Below are positions 44,157 through 53,942 of a stretch of DNA of 64,000 nucleotides, piece after piece. A program made the position numbers and the translations under genes. Each line of letters opens with the position of its first letter. Position 1 is the stretch's first letter. The notes under the pieces were generated by a model. That model saw only the letters and a list, made by a program, of their open reading frames with translations. It was not told the DNA's origin and did not search any database. The DNA is from Bog-473 sp963791455. Lineage in GTDB: Bacteria > Actinomycetota > Acidimicrobiia > Acidimicrobiales > RAAP-2. The stretch spans positions 178,716 through 242,715 of the forward strand of contig CAWBSM010000006.1 of the NCBI GenBank assembly GCA_963791455.1, given 5' to 3'.

Positions 44157-45362
44157 GTGGAGCTGTCGCCTGAGGAACTGGCCGGGTTCTTCGACACGGT
44201 GCTGCCGCATTTGAACGAGCTGCAGACGCGTGTAGTGACGGGCGCCATGGCGGTGGCCTTGGGTCGAGGGGGCCAGGCTCGCGTGGTCGAGGCGTCGGGG
44301 ATGAGTTCTTCGACGATCTACAAGTCGGTTGCCGAAATACGCGCCGGGGTCGAGCCAACTGATCGTCAACGCGCCGTCGGCGGAGGAGACAAGCCGGCGA
44401 CCGACAAGCAGCCCGGCCTGGCTGAAGCGCTCGACGAGCTGGTCCATCCCTCGACACGTGGAACGCCGATGTCGGCGCTGCGCTGGACGCTGAAATCGAC
44501 CTACGAGCTGGCCGCTGACCTTCAGGCCCAGGGGTATCGGGCCTCGGCGGAGTTGGTGCGCAGGTTGCTCCACCAGATGGGCTACAGCCTCCAGGCGCCG
44601 GCCAAGCAGAACGAGGGTACGTCGCACCCCGACCGTGACGGCCAGTTCGGCTACATCAACAAGCTGGTGAGCGCTCGACTCAAGCTCGGTGAGCCGGTCA
44701 TCAGCGTGGACACCAAGAAGAAGGAACTGATCGGCAACTACGCCAATGGGGGGCGCGAATGGCAACCGGCCGGCGAGCCCATCCGAGTGAACGTGCACGA
44801 CTTCGCCGATCGGGCCCTCGGTGAGTTCGCCAAGGCCATTCCCTATGGGGTCTACGACCTTGGCAACGACGAGGGTTGGGTATCGGTCGGCGACACCGCG
44901 GACACCGCCGAGTTCGCCGTCGAGTCGATACGCCGCTGGTGGGACCAGATGGGCCGGGCCCGTTTTCCCGAGGCCTCCACCTTGCTGATCACTGCCGATG
45001 CGGGCGGCTCCAAGGGCCCGAGGGTGCGGGCCTTCAAATACCACCTGGCGCAGCTGGCCGCCGAGACTGGTCTGAGCATCACGGTCTGCCACTATCCGCC
45101 CGGGACGTCGAAGTGGAACAAGATCGAGCACCGTCTCTTCAGCTTCATCTCGCTCAACTGGAGGGGCCGATCACTGACCGACCTTCGCACCATCGTCGAG
45201 CTCATCGCGGCCACCAAGACCAAGACCGGTCTCACCGTTCAGTGCGGCTATGACCCGAACTGGTATCCCACCGGCGTCAAGATCAGCGACCGTGACTACA
45301 CGGCCATCCCGCTACGACCCCACGACTGGCACGGCGAGTGGAACTACAGCATCGCTGCGTGA
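44157..45362 (+). mobile_element. Intact ISAzo13-family transposase
   Basis: A 401-residue DDE transposase with an N-terminal helix-turn-helix-like part (ARVVEASGMSSSTIYKSVAEI) and the family catalytic set Asp185 (SVDTKKKELIGNY), Asp281 (ITADAGGSKG) and Glu324 (SKWNKIEHRLFSFI). The frame is uninterrupted and of family length. ATAGGT plus CGCG segments on each side could be terminal repeats but are too weak to define element ends. GTG 44157 has only a weak ribosome site. A hairpin repeat follows 36 bases after the stop. Confidence 0.93.
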
Positions 45363-45391
45363 ATCGCGCGACCTATCCCGCGGCGGGCCCT

Positions 45392-45500
45392 AACGCAGAA
45401 CGACCCCGGCGCCAAAGGTCGGGGTCGTTCATTACTTATCCGGGCTTTGCGATGTGGTCACCCGGTTGTGTTGGGTATATACCGCGATTCGAACTCGGAT
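45392..45500. repeat. Dispersed hairpin repeat R, copy 1
   Basis: AACGCAGAACGACCCC and GGGGTCGTTC arms (hairpin 45398-45430) are followed by GCGATGTGGT, ACCCGG and TATACCGCGATTC. The same order is found at 49458-49576 and 61896-62015. This copy lies just after the transposase gene and may also terminate its transcript. Confidence 0.75.
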
Positions 45501-45720
45501 AGTCGGGGTTCAACCGGACACGCGAGGAATCTTGACAAAAAGGAACTCTCGGGGGCCAGGAAAGGAAGAACCCGACCCGGCGAGCAGCTCCGGGGTAGCG
45601 CGTGCCTGACCGATTTCTGTACGTTCTGATCGCTTCAGTGCGCCACACAGTCTCCTGGCGAGACAGCTGGTTGGTTGTCCCATCCCAGCGAATTGGTGAC
45701 ACAGGCGTAACCTCCGAGCT

Positions 45721-46428
45721 ATGGATGTAATCGAACGCGCAACGCGGGTCCGCACCTTCGTAGAGGAGGTATGGAACAGGCGGAACTATGAGGCCGCCCG
45801 CGAACTCTACTCAGAGAGTTACTTCAACGGATTTGGGGCAGGACCGGCGGCCAGGGTCGAACCCATCCGCCGCTATCACGAAGCGTTCCCCGACCTCCAC
45901 GTCGAAATCGAGGAGGTGATCGCCACCGCCGACGCCATCGTGCTGAGGTCCACTTTCCACGGCACCGACACAGGTGGATATGCCGGACGATCCCCGACGG
46001 GGCGAACGGTGAGCGAATGGGTGGTTACCATCATGCATTTCGACGGCGACAAGATCGCCCGAGAGTGGGTCGGAGCCGACAAGCTCGGGTTGTCATCCAA
46101 CTTGGGGTGGTCGACGACCCGTGGCCGAAATAGCGGGTTACCTCAGTCAAGCGACCGAAGCGACGACCCCCGTGTGCTTCGAGGTCTGTTTGCGCGACCC
46201 TTTCAGCCACAGCGGCTCGATGAATTTCACGTCGATCTGGATCTGGTGGCCGGTCAGCTGCTTCTCGTCGCGCGGCCAGCGCTTCTCATGGCGTTTGTGA
46301 CGCTGCGAGGCCGGCAGGCGATTCATGCCAACCCCTTGAGGATCCGCCAGACCCTGATTGGCAGATCTCGCTGTCGCTGGTTGCGCTTGAGGTACATCGA
46401 GATCTTGAGCGGCCCAAAGTGGTTGTGA
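45721..46428 (+). CDS. SnoaL-like ester cyclase with an aberrant C-terminal extension
   Basis: Residues 1-135 are a typical SnoaL/ester-cyclase: FVEEVWNRRNYEAARELYSES, IRRYHEAFPDLHVEIEEVIA, VLRSTFHGTDTGGYAG, MHFDGDKIAREWVGADKLGL. From about residue 140 to 235 the frame runs antisense through the IS481 remnant, giving meaningless sequence. Normal members are 130-145 residues, so insertion removed the native stop. The fused protein may be unstable. Confidence 0.75.
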   Translation: MDVIERATRVRTFVEEVWNRRNYEAARELYSESYFNGFGAGPAARVEPIRRYHEAFPDLHVEIEEVIATADAIVLRSTFHGTDTGGYAGRSPTGRTVSEWVVTIMHFDGDKIAREWVGADKLGLSSNLGWSTTRGRNSGLPQSSDRSDDPRVLRGLFARPFQPQRLDEFHVDLDLVAGQLLLVARPALLMAFVTLRGRQAIHANPLRIRQTLIGRSRCRWLRLRYIEILSGPKWL

Positions 46429-46668
46429 GGCAGGTGGAGGGATCTTGCCGACAACCTCAAGGTCCGTCGCGTTGGGCTGGTGCACTGGTCGCCGAGAACG
46501 TTTCCAGGCCGACGACCTCCTCGTCGCCGCGATACCACTTGGAATAGGGTTCCGGTGATCCCCTAGCAGTCGCCGGCACGTCTTCGAGACGCTCTGCCTC
46601 ACCTCTTGGACATCGCGGATGACCGCGAGTCTCCGCCGGGCTCCCCGATCGAGCTCCTGCTCTGTCAT
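46147..46668 (-). pseudogene. IS481-family transposase remnant
   Basis: The start TEQELDRGARRRLAVIRDVQEV, then in shifting frames YSKWYRGDEEVVGLETF, NATDLEVVGKI, HNHFGPLKISMYLKRNQ, GVGMNRLPASQRHKRHEKRW and HQIQIDVKFIEPL follow IS481 order. At least three frameshifts are needed, and the DDE core after about residue 175 is missing where the remnant meets the SnoaL gene. Confidence 0.82.
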
Positions 46669-46683
46669 ATGCCGCCTTCTCAT

Positions 46684-47220
46684 CTAGGAGACCTGAGGTT
46701 TGATCCGCGTCCGTCAGCCTTGAGATCGGTGTCGGAGGGGGGCCCTGAACCCCCATGGCCTTGCGGACAGCAGCCCCTCAAGACGGATCTGACCCTTGGT
46801 AATGGTGTCGGTTTCGCGTAACCCCTGCTCAGGACGTCAGTCGTAATACGGGCCGACACGGTTTCTGATTTCACGAAGCCACGGCGAGGCAATTGCCCTT
46901 GGGACCGTGCACGCCACCGCGCTCCCCCGCAGGCACTGCATAGGCCGCGGACCCACGAGGTTTAGACTCGAGGTTTAGACTCGAGGTTTAGACTCCTTGT
47001 CGCCAAGTTTCCGCAAGTAGGAAACTACGCACGGCACGCCGGGGACTTGACCGCCTAGCCCTTCGTGCTTCGCCAAGCCGGCGGCCTCGGCTCGGGGACA
47101 TCTGGGCCAGGGCCGTTGCGGCCCTCGACACATGGTGCCAACCGAGCGGTCAAGTTATTCTCCTGATGGCAACGTCCCGAATCCTGCGCGCCCCCGACGC
47201 TCGCGAGGAAGGAGAAGTTC
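46684..47220. other. No gene; contains a 13-bp triple repeat
   Basis: Nothing coding was seen. CGAGGTTTAGACT is repeated three times perfectly at 46956-46994. Confidence 0.5.
46956..46994. repeat. Three perfect 13-bp tandem repeats (CGAGGTTTAGACT)
   Basis: Three head-to-tail copies without mismatch, in an otherwise structureless gap. They could be an iteron-like protein-binding array or a slippage product. No replication gene is near. Confidence 0.85.
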
Positions 47221-47376
47221 ATGCCATCCGACGACCTCAGTCCCGGAGAGCAGTGCGAGGTCCTTGCACTCGGCGCAGAGGTCGCCCGGCTCCTCTTGCA
47301 GTTCGTCGGGATCCTGGAGGCCGTTGCCGAGTTGGATATGGCTGTGTTGAGGTGGCGCGCTTCAACAACTATGTGA
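47221..47376 (+). CDS. Small helical peptide, 51 aa
   Basis: ATG 47221 has a very good AAGGAG site at 6 bases. The product (MPSDDLSPGEQCEVLALGAE onward, with VARLLLQFVGILEAVAEL) is one amphipathic to hydrophobic helix with an acidic start and ends at TGA 47374. It fits a small membrane-associated or coiled-coil peptide. No family is recognised. Confidence 0.5.
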   Translation: MPSDDLSPGEQCEVLALGAEVARLLLQFVGILEAVAELDMAVLRWRASTTM

Positions 47377-48791
47377 TCGTCGACGAGCGTCAGAGATGCG
47401 TTTACGATCTGGTCACGAAGGTTCGTGAGAGGCGCGATCCGGCGCCGGTCGACCCGCTACTTCGCGCCAATAAGCGCACCGGGGAAGTCGGAGGTTTCGC
47501 ACGACGACGAGCCTACGCCGCAGCGCAATATTTGCGTCGCTGTCAGCCGATAGGTGAGCACTCCTCACTCTCTCTCCCAACCTTTCCACTGCCCCAGTTG
47601 TGCCGTACACTCGAATCCCTTGAGAAAGCCTCTACTGGCGCCGGAGGGCCCGGTAGCAAACCCGGGGTACATCGACGAGATGCCGAGGTGGCTGTGCCGT
47701 ACTGTCTCTTACCCTTGAGCGGTCACGCACGAACGGTGGCGCTTCGCGCCAAAATAGCCATAGATTCGCAACACCACACCCAGCCGCGACTCAGGAGCGG
47801 CCCTTAGGTTGCCTTTCGAACGCGAGATCGTCCCGGCGGCCGTCTTCCCCCCTCTTTTGGGCGCCGGACGATTCGCGTCTGCGCCGACGCCTCGCCACGG
47901 CCTCGCCTCGGCGGGGTAATTTCCCGTCCGCGAGGATTTCCGCCCCGTATCACGCTCGGCACGAGCGCCTCATGATTGGTGGGTTGGGCAGTGCGATCGT
48001 CTGACCCATCGCCAATGGGGATTGAGCGAGCGACGCGACCGGCCGCCCGACGGGGCCGGTCGTTTCGCGTCGAGGGCGACGCAACACGCAATAGGGGTAA
48101 CTCTCCTCCTGCCGCCACCGCCCGTCGAGGTTCACCATTCAGTCGATCCACAGCACCGATATCTCCCGTCCGAGCTATGAGGTCGCATCGTGTCAATCGT
48201 CGACGGAACCCCCGCCTCTCCGGGGGCGTCCCACCTCTCTGGGTGGCGACTGGGACGAGAGTGATCTATTTTCAAACACTCCCGATAGCGGGTCAACGTT
48301 GGTGCGGGACAGGGCAGGAGCCGCGGGAGCGGCGGTGGCCTGACTGACGCTTTCGTCGTCGTCCCAGAATGGGGCGCCGCGACGTTGCAACCCGCCCTCA
48401 GCCGCCATCCAGACCGCCGCGTACCGGCCCGAGCGTCGGCCTGCTGGAACGCACTGGCGCCCATGTCGTCGTCCAATAACGATGCCGCTCCGTATCAACG
48501 CCCTCGCTGGCCGCTCTCCTCTAGCGGGTCTCGCGTCATCAGCCTGGCCCATCGCCCATCGCCCATCGGGGAACGGGCGAGCGCCGCGGCCGGTCTCTTG
48601 TCGGGACCGGTCGCTTCGCGTCCTCGGGCGACGGGGTTTCAGCCCAATCCGAGGCGCTGAAATTACGCAATCGGGTGATGGTCCAGCCAAGAAACGCCCA
48701 GTTTCTTTCATTCATACTGTTGGTCTGGTCCGAGTGACCCACCCTTGGGTGTTGCTTATCTCACTCGGCTATTGAGTAGCGCAGTTCCGCG
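47377..48791. repeat. Repeat-rich non-coding stretch
   Basis: No gene recognised. It holds at least two degenerate copies of a repeat also present at 43.9-44.1 kb, including CATCGCCAATGGGGATT at 48006 and the hairpins at 48031-48072 and about 48575-48625. The last 130 bases are the upstream region of the STAS pseudogene. Confidence 0.5.
48031..48072. repeat. Compound hairpin element
   Basis: Outer arms CGACGCGA/TCGCGTCG and inner CCGGCC/GGCCGG. The 3' side GGTCGTTTCGCGTC is shared with the hairpin at 23528-23573. Confidence 0.6.
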
Positions 48792-49128
48792 ATGGCTAAT
48801 GACGACGACCTACAAGGTGAACCCGATCCCGGCGACGTAGGAGCCAAGGTCGACGAGCCGCTTTCTCGTGTCATTTTCCGGTGAGCTCGATATTTCGACA
48901 GCCGGAACAGTTCGAGAGCACCTTGGGCGGCGTGAAGTGCTCGATGCGACTGTCGTGCTTGTAGACCTAACAGAAGTGACCTTCATCGCCTCGAGCACGA
49001 TCGGACTTCTCGTGTCCGCGTGCAATCGGGTGCGAGGGTCAGGCGGGCGTTCTCAGTGACATGCGATGCCGAACAGTGCGGTGCAGCCTCGAGGTCTCAG
49101 GCCTGATCGAATATTTCGAAATGCATGA
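48792..49128 (+). pseudogene. STAS-domain anti-sigma factor antagonist, frameshifted copy
   Basis: Relative of the intact gene at 60766-61110. MANDDDLQGEPDPGDVGAKV opens in frame, then one extra base near 48867 shifts into SFSGELDISTAGTVREHLG, VLVDLTEVTFIASSTIGLLV, and one missing base near 49047 shifts again before SLEVSGLIEYFEM. The pre-Ser residue is Ala instead of Asp. The upstream 130 bases are also related to those of the intact copy. Confidence 0.85.
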
Positions 49129-49175
49129 CCCACCTGGAGGCAGCCCTACCTCGTGATCCAAGCGCTGATGCCCAC

Positions 49176-49286
49176 ATGAAGACTCACAGCCGATTGTTGA
49201 TCTTCGGCGGCTTGCTGGTGTTTATGGCATTGGCGCTCATCGGAGCCGGTGTCGCGGATATCTATCGGGCTGTTAAGGCCATATGA
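49176..49286 (+). CDS. Single-span membrane peptide, 36 aa
   Basis: MKTHSRLLIFGG, then a hydrophobic run to about residue 27 and ADIYRAVKAI. One basic cap, one membrane span and a short tail. There is no strong ribosome site, so this is a tentative call. Confidence 0.33.
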   Translation: MKTHSRLLIFGGLLVFMALALIGAGVADIYRAVKAI

Positions 49287-49457
49287 GCCGCATCACGCAC
49301 GCATCATCTTGAGCTCTGTCCTTGCCACGGGAGACCAGCCCAGTGTTCGTTTTGCTCGCGTCCTTGAGGACGAAAACTGACCACCGATTAGTTCAGTTCG
49401 AGGATTGTAAGCCGCCTTGTCGTGATGGTTTGACGCCTAGAGATTCGAGAGACCCTC

Positions 49458-49576
49458 AACGCAGAACGACCCCGCGCCAAGGGTCGGGGTCGTTCTTTGC
49501 CATCCGGGCTTTTTTGCGATGTGGTAACCCGTCTGTGATGCGGTTTATACCGCGATTCAACCGCGGGTAAACGGAT
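49458..49576. repeat. Dispersed hairpin repeat R, copy 2
   Basis: AACGCAGAACGACCCC hairpin (49464-49495) followed by T-rich CTTTGCC, then CATCCGGGCTTTTTTGCGAT, GTGGTAACCCG, and GCGGTTTATACCGCGATTC, with an internal GCGGT-TTAT-ACCGC palindrome, then AAACGGATT. It is closest to copy 3. Confidence 0.78.
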
Positions 49577-49776
49577 TTCATTGTGCTCCTGGAGGCGGCG
49601 AACGGGCGACCACCTCGATCAGCAGACGAGGGCCACCACCGTTACGTGTGGCTACTGAGAAGTGTCCCTTCTACCTGGCCTCGAGGAGCTTTCGAGCCTC
49701 TTCTGGAACAACCCGACGTCCCCAAGTGTCGACCAGGATGCGTGCAAACGCTCGGCTGAACGTTACTGTCGGCGGG

Positions 49777-50328
49777 GTGAATCTCGACGTAATCGTCCTG
49801 AACGGCGGATCGAGTTCGGGTAAGTCCTCGATCGCGAGCTGTCTTCAGCAGCAGCTCGAGCCAACCTGGTGGACCCTGGGAGTCGACGATCTTATCCGTG
49901 CGCTGTCACACGGTCCCACTGACACCACGGCCGGTGGATCACTCCATTTCGATTCGGACGGTTCCATCAGCGTCGATGAGGCATTCCACCGAGCCGAGGC
50001 TGCTTGGTACCAAGGTGTCGCCGCCATGGCGAGCGCTGGGGCCAGTGTCGTCGCTGACGAGGTATTCCTCGATGGAGGGAGATCACAGGCACGCCTCGCG
50101 GCTGCGCTTCAAGGATTGGACGTGGTCTGGGTCGGAGTACACTGCGATCCAGACATTGCAGAGACCCGTGAGCTTCAGCGGTCTGACCGGATCCACGGAC
50201 AAGCTCGCGACCAGGCGGTGCGAGTTCACCAGGGAGTCCGATACGACCTCGTCGTCGATACGACGACAACTTCATCTTTGCGGTGCGCCAACACGATCGT
50301 CGAGTGGCTTACCCGCGCCAACTCTTAG
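49777..50328 (+). CDS. Chloramphenicol-phosphotransferase-like protein
   Basis: A 183-residue P-loop kinase: VNLDVIVLNGGSSSGKSSIA (Walker A near residue 10), TLGVDDLIRAL, AEAAWYQGVAAMASAGASVVADEVFLDGG, VVWVGVHCDPDIAETRE, VHQGVRYDLVVDTT. These match the CPT family, which phosphorylates chloramphenicol-like or other hydroxyl substrates. GTG 49777 matches the usual MNLDVIVLNGG start; a longer frame reaches 49648. Confidence 0.87.
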   Translation: MNLDVIVLNGGSSSGKSSIASCLQQQLEPTWWTLGVDDLIRALSHGPTDTTAGGSLHFDSDGSISVDEAFHRAEAAWYQGVAAMASAGASVVADEVFLDGGRSQARLAAALQGLDVVWVGVHCDPDIAETRELQRSDRIHGQARDQAVRVHQGVRYDLVVDTTTTSSLRCANTIVEWLTRANS

Positions 50329-50413
50329 TTTTGTCAAGCCGTGGGCCGATCTGTGCGTTCCAGATCACCGGGGTAGGAGACCCGGTTCGGCGGGGTTTAC
50401 TGTCAGTCCGATA

Positions 50414-50953
50414 TTGACACTGCGGGGGGGCGGGATTCTGCTTCGGGACTTCCTCCCGGACGATCGAGAGCCGTTTCTCGCACTCGAATCCGACGAAGCC
50501 ATGTTCACGTACATGAAGTTTCGGGTGGATCGAAACTCAGCCGAATCCGTCCTGCTGCCTCCGCTGCTCGAAGAGCCGGACCTCGACCCCCGACTCAGAT
50601 ACAACCTGGTAGTTGAAGACGCTGAGGGGTACTGCGGTTGGGCCGGAATCGACAAAATTGAGGATGTGGATAGTGGACAGTTCGGTTGGTATCTCCGCTC
50701 CGATCGATGGGGCAGGGGGTACGCGACAGAAGCCACTCGGCTATTGCTCGACTTCGGATTCTCTGTCTTGCACAAAGCCATGATGTGGGCAACGGCTTAC
50801 CCAGAGAATCTGGCATCCGTCCGGGTACTTGAGAAGTCAGGCCTTACCAACCGAGGTCTGACAGAACCCGTAGAGACGTGGCGCGGCCAACGGCCCAGAG
50901 TCTTGTTCACGATCGAGGCGGAACGGTGGGAAGTGTCGGCCCAAGTTTGGTGA
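50414..50953 (+). CDS. GNAT-family N-acetyltransferase
   Basis: A 179-residue acetyltransferase of the ribosomal-protein-like (RimJ/RimL) type: LRGGGILLRDFLPDDREPFLALESDE, the acetyl-CoA loop in RSDRWGRGYATEATRLLLDFGF, then AMMWATAYPENLASVRVLEKSGL. The TTG start at 50414 is a best guess; the frame is open far upstream through the preceding gene in another frame. Confidence 0.82.
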   Translation: MTLRGGGILLRDFLPDDREPFLALESDEAMFTYMKFRVDRNSAESVLLPPLLEEPDLDPRLRYNLVVEDAEGYCGWAGIDKIEDVDSGQFGWYLRSDRWGRGYATEATRLLLDFGFSVLHKAMMWATAYPENLASVRVLEKSGLTNRGLTEPVETWRGQRPRVLFTIEAERWEVSAQVW

Positions 50954-51268
50954 CGTATCCAGGTACACCGGACGGGCGGTAGGCGGCGAGGACTTCTTAG
51001 CGCGTGGCCAACCTGTTCGCAGGAGTGGCGGTGGCAGCGACCGATAGCACCGACGAGCGCATCCTGCGAACCCGGGCCGACCGGTCCGAGTGATCTCCTC
51101 GAGGCACGCCCCGGGGGATGACAAGGTCGGGAGGGCCCAGCTCGGTGATCCATCCCGGGTGCGATCACAACCAGCACCATTTGCGTCCGGCGCCGACTGG
51201 CCCTACCCACCGGACTGAGGTGTCAGGCACGAGTGGGTCACTCTGCCGAGGTGCCGTAACCTGTCGGG
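50954..51268. other. No gene recognised
   Basis: Only short overlapping frames; no repeat or RNA gene seen. Confidence 0.4.
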
Positions 51269-52021
51269 GTGACGAACTCTGACTCAGCGCGTACTGCGTC
51301 GGAATATGACGCAATGGCGGTCGAGTACGACCAGCATAATGCCAGCAGCGGAGCCAACTGCTACTACGAACGCCCTGCGACGATTGCGCTACTTGGTGAC
51401 GTCCACGGAAAGCGGGTTCTCGAAGTCGGCTGCGGCAGCGGGCCGTTAACTGAGTGGCTCGTTGACAACGGCGCGGCAGTAGTGGCCTGCGATGTGAGCG
51501 CCACCATGTTTCAGATCGCCCAATCACGGGTGGGCGATAGGGCGGAACTGCATCTCCACGATCTGGGTGAGCCCCTGACGTTCTTGGAAGATGCAAGCGT
51601 TGACCTGGTGATCGCATCGCTGGTGTTCCACTACCTGCGCGAATGGGTCTCGCCGTTGAGAGAGCTCCACAGAGTGCTTCGACCTACCGGCTCGGTCGTG
51701 ATGTCTATCCATCACCCAGCCTGGGATTGGAGAAACCATTGTCCTGAGGACTACTTCGCCTTGCTCCAGGTGTCAGAGGTCTGGGTCAAACCACATACGG
51801 TCACCTTTTGGCGTCGCCCCTTGACCGCGGTCACCGACGCCGTCAGTGAGGCAGGATTCCTTATCGATCGGCTGGTCGAAGCCAAGCCGGATCCTGAGCT
51901 TGAGTTCCGAGATCCGACCGCGTTCAAGGAACTGACGACTGCGCCCTTCTTTATGCACTTGCGCCTGAGACCTGCACAACTGGACGGCAGCGTGGCTGGG
52001 TTAAAGGGGACTTCTTCGTAA
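51269..52021 (+). CDS. Class I SAM-dependent methyltransferase
   Basis: A 250-residue methyltransferase. Motif I VLEVGCGSGPL, motif II VVACDVSATMF, post-motif DLVIASLVFHYLREW and VLRPTGSVVMSIHHP are clear. It resembles the UbiE/Methyltransf_11 type acting on small molecules. GTG 51269 is the proposed start. Confidence 0.9.
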   Translation: MTNSDSARTASEYDAMAVEYDQHNASSGANCYYERPATIALLGDVHGKRVLEVGCGSGPLTEWLVDNGAAVVACDVSATMFQIAQSRVGDRAELHLHDLGEPLTFLEDASVDLVIASLVFHYLREWVSPLRELHRVLRPTGSVVMSIHHPAWDWRNHCPEDYFALLQVSEVWVKPHTVTFWRRPLTAVTDAVSEAGFLIDRLVEAKPDPELEFRDPTAFKELTTAPFFMHLRLRPAQLDGSVAGLKGTSS

Positions 52022-52113
52022 TCGGCGACGGAGTCACAGTGTCCCGAACCGGTCCGGCTCTGTGGCAGTTCCGGGGCCGGACGACATCGATAGCCCGTTC
52101 TGTGGTAGGCGGT

Positions 52114-52767
52114 CTAGCGGCGCGTGAGAGCGAGATGGGTGACGCCGCTTGGAGAGCTGACCGATTCCATATCGAAGCGCTGTTCGAGTTCCTCCAGCCC
52201 GTCCCAAAGGCGCTCGCCCCGCCCGAGGACAATGGGGACGATCACCACATGCATGTAGTCGATCAGGTTGGCGGCAAGAAACTGACGGATGGTCGACGGG
52301 CCTCCACCGATGCGGATGTCCAGACCTCCAGCAGCCTCCTGGGCAAGCTCCAACGCCTCAGTCGGACTGGTATCGATGAAATGGAACGTCGTGCCACCCA
52401 TCATCTGGATCGGGGGCCTTTGGTGATGGGTGAGCACGTAGACCGGAGTGTGAAACGGCGGGTCATCGCCCCACCAGCCCTTCCACTCCCCGTCAGCCCA
52501 CGGACCGCGCTGGGGTCCGAACTTGTTCCGGCCCATGATCTCGACTCCGATGTTTGTAGCCCAGTTGCTGGCGAAGGCATCGTCGACGCCGGTGCTTCCG
52601 CCTTCGTCCCCCTGCATGTCGTGAAGGCCGCGGAAGGTGCGAGTGGGAAAGAACCATTCGTGGAGCCGGCTACCAGCGTGGCCAAAGGGCGTCTCGAGCG
52701 TCTGACCGTGACCGGTGCCGAATCCGTCGAGCGAGACCGAGAAGTTGTGAACTCGAACGCGTGACAT
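52114..52767 (-). CDS. RibD/DHFR-fold reductase family protein
   Basis: A 217-residue member, longer than the two others here: VRVHNFSVSLDGFGTGHGQ, EIMGRNKFGPQRGPW, VYVLTHHQRPPIQMMGGTTFHFI, LDIRIGGGPSTIRQFLAANLIDYMHVVIVPIVLGRGERLW. The motifs for NADPH binding are intact. It is convergent with the methyltransferase gene. Confidence 0.88.
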   Translation of the reverse strand: MSRVRVHNFSVSLDGFGTGHGQTLETPFGHAGSRLHEWFFPTRTFRGLHDMQGDEGGSTGVDDAFASNWATNIGVEIMGRNKFGPQRGPWADGEWKGWWGDDPPFHTPVYVLTHHQRPPIQMMGGTTFHFIDTSPTEALELAQEAAGGLDIRIGGGPSTIRQFLAANLIDYMHVVIVPIVLGRGERLWDGLEELEQRFDMESVSSPSGVTHLALTRR

Positions 52768-53620
52768 CAGTGTTGTTCCTCCTCACTGGTAGTCGTCGGC
52801 GACGGGTGGTGGAAGCAGTGGGCTGATGCCATCATGACCAGCACGCCATTCCTCATGTGAAATTTCTACGCTCCATTTCCATTACCAGTGCTCCCAGAAG
52901 TCAGAGCATCCCAGATCACCGAGAGCCATGCGGGGCGGTCTGAGACACCGACCACATGGCCGAAGCGGTCGTTCGACTGGTTCATGATTCGTATGTTTGT
53001 GGTCGAACAAGCTGCTGTGTCACTCCCGATCCGTCATTACCACCAGGTAATTCGGGTGATAGCCTAGAGGTCAATCTCTCAGTGAGCTGATTCCGTAGTA
53101 CCGATGGGCCCCCGGGTCCCGGCCAACGGACTGACAGTCGGACGGGTGCTCATCAGCGGTCAGAGCGACGCCGGACGGCCCCCACCTTCGGCGTCGCCAA
53201 CCGCTTCCTAATCTGGGGCCACGTCCCTGGGAGGCGAGCCGAGAGCCGCGGCCTGGGAGCGGTCGGGGTGAGTCTCCTCGACCAAGATCACCGCCTATAC
53301 CAGCGCGTCGCCCCAGGCGGGACTGTTCAACCTTTTCGTCACCAGCTCGGGGGTCACCGGCACCGCCGACCCCGGTGACCTCTTTACCTACGGTTGAGAT
53401 CGTGACGGGCGCCATACACCGGGACGACGCCACAAAGCTGTTCCAGATCGCCATCGGCACCAGCTTCTCCGACCGGCTCGCTTTCACGGCGCGCCAAACG
53501 GCGGCAACCTCGGGGACGCCAAACAGTTCTCCGACAAGGTGGTCAAGGCCAACCGCAACCGGACTCCTAGGTAGCAGCCGGGCCGAGCAGGCAGGCGGAT
53601 CGCCCGATGCGTGGTGGTAG
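52768..53620. other. Decayed region without recognisable genes
   Basis: Fragments of frames read like parts of proteins but shift repeatedly. I could not assign them, except that the region runs into a serine recombinase remnant. Confidence 0.4.
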
Positions 53621-53639
53621 CCGATGCTGCAGAGCAGCG

Positions 53640-53900
53640 ATGGAGGCGAGTGCGTGCCCTCCCACGGCGGAGCCGCTGACCGAGGCCGAAGTCCGCGCAC
53701 TGGTGCGTTCCCAACGCAAGGTGCTGCGTTCCCCCGCCAAGGCGACCCGAGCAACCGGCAACCAGCTAGCGAGAGATGGGGCTGCGGATCACCTGTGACC
53801 CGGCCGAGGCCGACCGGGCGATGATCGAGGTCGACGCGTGTACCGGACTACGTGTCGGAGGGGCGTCTCTTACCATAACTACAACTACACAGACCTGGTG
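53640..53900 (+). pseudogene. C-terminal remnant of a large serine recombinase
   Basis: In successive frames: PLTEAEVRALVRS (recombinase coiled region), KADPSNRQ, then MGLRITCDPAEADRAMIEVD and CTGLRVGGASL. This order is typical of the C-terminal end of resolvase/invertase-type large serine recombinases. Catalytic domain and start are absent, and two frameshifts are needed. Confidence 0.55.
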
Positions 53901-53942
53901 CATCGAGTGGGCAGCCTGACCGACACCACCGCTCTCCGCAGC

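Noticed and set aside
46956..46994. Short repeats considered as a CRISPR array
   Set aside because: Units are adjacent without spacers and too short; no cas genes are present.
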